This document shows positions 15,057 to 15,634 of a DNA stretch of 15,634 nt, piece by piece. The DNA is taken from assembly GCA_036406675.1 (NCBI GenBank), contig DASXAO010000190.1, positions 1-15,634 of the forward strand. The letters are read 5' to 3'. Each line of letters opens with the position of its first letter. The stretch's first letter is position 1. Under the pieces are notes generated by a model that saw only the letters and a list, made by a program, of their open reading frames with translations, had not been told where the DNA came from and did not search any database. A program made the translations under genes and the position numbers. The stretch is from SCGC-AG-212-J23 sp036406675 (lineage in GTDB: Bacteria; Pseudomonadota; Gammaproteobacteria; Burkholderiales; SG8-39).

Positions 15057-15084
15057 TGGTGGAGTGGAGGGACTTCGAACCCCC
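15057..15084 (-). other. tRNA 3'-end fragment, likely attachment-site scar
   Basis: Read on the minus strand this has the exact layout of a tRNA 3' end: T-stem GGGGG, loop TTCGAAG (fits TTCRANN), T-stem return TCCCT, 7-nt acceptor strand CCACTCC, discriminator A, then CCA. The stem has two G-T wobble pairs. No matching 5' acceptor strand (GGAGTGG) is found in the next 550 bases on that strand, and no D or anticodon arm is readable, so it is not a complete tRNA or tmRNA. Tyrosine recombinases commonly use tRNA 3' ends as attachment sites and leave such copies at an element's far edge. No integrase is visible in the window. Confidence 0.6.
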
Positions 15085-15132
15085 GGGGTCATCCATAGGG
15101 CAAACGCGGCGCGTGCTATCGTCGCGACCCTG

Positions 15133-15160
15133 CGATACCCCCATCGATACCCCCATCGAT
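15133..15160 (+). repeat. 12-bp tandem repeat CGATACCCCCAT
   Basis: Two exact copies (15133-15144 and 15145-15156) are followed by the first four bases of a third (CGAT). The repeat lies about 50 bp from the tRNA 3'-end fragment. It could be a recombinase arm-type or regulatory binding site near an attachment site, or a simple slippage product. No open reading frame with support covers it. Confidence 0.6.
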
Positions 15161-15302
15161 TATCCACGCCTTGGCAACCTAAGCCGTCAGGGCTAAGGCA
15201 TTGGGCGCCCGGCACATAACGTTTCCTACCGTTAATCAGGAGCGACCGCATGCTCGGAGACCATTAAAATCGCCGCTCGCACCTTACCTATCGAGGCGAC
15301 CT

Positions 15303-15485
15303 ATGGGCATCTTCAAGTGGCTCAACCCCGGACCTAGCCAGCAGAAAGGTGAATCTACCTGGGACTTCAATCAGCGCCGACACGAATCCCGAGTGGACCA
15401 TTGGGTCGAGGAGAAGAAGCGCGCAGGGGAATGGCTGCCGAAAGAGGAATACGAGAGACAGACGGGACGCGAAGGCCGAAAATAG
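15303..15485 (+). CDS. Small charged hypothetical protein
   Basis: I do not recognise this 60-residue protein. It opens MGIFKWLNPGPSQQ and continues as a very hydrophilic, mainly charged sequence (DFNQRRHESRVDHWVEEKKR, then EWLPKEEYERQTGREGRK). It has no signal peptide or membrane segment and is probably helical in its second half. GAGG lies about 6 nt before the ATG at 15303. A longer reading from TTG at 15201 is possible but adds an unlikely Arg/Pro-rich leader. A TAAAAT hexamer at 15265-15270 could be a -10 box, but no good -35 box is seen. Its base composition is less GC-rich than the genes to the left, in keeping with a mobile or recently acquired segment. Confidence 0.55.
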   Translation: MGIFKWLNPGPSQQKGESTWDFNQRRHESRVDHWVEEKKRAGEWLPKEEYERQTGREGRK

Positions 15486-15634
15486 GGTTGTAACCGCCCC
15501 TTTCATTCGACGTTGGGGCCGGTCCCCGTCTCCTCGCGCGTTCAGAGGCCGGCCTGTAGGGCACCTTTCGAAACGCGCCCACTTGCCGCCTCCCGACGCG
15601 CGCGGCCTTCGCTCTCACCGGTTCGGTGGGTCCG
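15486..15634. other. Right-edge intergenic sequence
   Basis: No gene is supported here; short open frames on both strands lack start signals and recognisable sequence. The one structure is a hairpin near the window end (15614-15630): CTCACCG, loop GTT, CGGTGGG, seven pairs including one T-G. It could be part of a terminator or RNA, but the flanking sequence is cut off. Confidence 0.4.

Noticed and set aside
15015..15251. 78-codon minus-strand frame through the tandem repeat (contains RWGYRWGYR), considered as an integrase remnant
   Set aside because: No tyrosine recombinase motif is visible, and the repeated residues simply reflect the 12-bp DNA repeat.
15057..15420. Complete tmRNA or tRNA on the minus strand ending at the CCA
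   Set aside because: The 3' end fits, but no complementary 5' acceptor strand, anticodon arm or tag-peptide reading frame was found upstream on that strand.
15500..15525. GGGGCCGGTCCCC as a terminator hairpin after the small charged protein gene
   Set aside because: The stem is only four pairs and there is no T-run after it.

Overview
The window is GC-rich chromosomal DNA with tightly packed genes. It most likely comes from a betaproteobacterium. The reasons are the ubiquinone genes (ubiA, ubiD), a groES gene with a CIRCE/HrcA operator, a proteobacterial ridA-recG-ubiA order, and long spurious antisense reading frames of the kind high third-codon GC produces. The family-level assignment is inference; nothing in the window identifies a species.

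Layout, left to right. (1) groES lies on the minus strand; groEL is presumably just off the left edge. A good sigma70-type promoter with a CIRCE operator against its -10 box lies between groES and a divergent dacB (PBP4-type D,D-carboxypeptidase). (2) A compact minus-strand cluster runs ridA, recG, ubiA, a 179-residue membrane protein, ubiD. Junctions are 4-nt overlaps or gaps of 8-15 nt, so it is probably one operon with two of the ubiquinone-ring steps at its distal end. dacB and ubiD converge with a 59-nt overlap. (3) A small TPR-protein gene diverges from ridA across only 17 nt. (4) A minus-strand signalling module encodes a soluble PAS histidine kinase, a NarL/FixJ-type response regulator, a stand-alone receiver-domain protein, and a 1125-residue GAF-GAF-PAS-GAF-GGDEF-EAL protein. 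The stop/start codons of kinase and regulator overlap by 4 nt, as do those of the receiver and the GGDEF-EAL protein. The 96-nt gap between the two pairs carries two similar, regularly spaced near-palindromes around a possible -10 box. They look like operators, perhaps for the regulator encoded next door. (5) On the plus strand are a poxvirus-like type IB DNA topoisomerase, a small exported protein overlapping its stop codon, a small membrane protein and a 60-residue hypothetical protein.

The right end (from about 15026) looks different. It holds a fragment with the exact 3'-end layout of a tRNA (T-arm, acceptor strand, discriminator, CCA) but no 5' half, followed by a 12-bp tandem repeat. 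This is best read as an attachment-site scar or the edge of an integrated element, although no integrase is visible here.

Most of the window is ordinary housekeeping. The items most worth a second look are the operator-like repeats in the two-component/c-di-GMP module, the tRNA 3'-end fragment, the unnamed membrane protein between ubiA and ubiD, and the CIRCE element whose position could also affect dacB. I see no CRISPR array, toxin-antitoxin pair, transposase or complete RNA gene.
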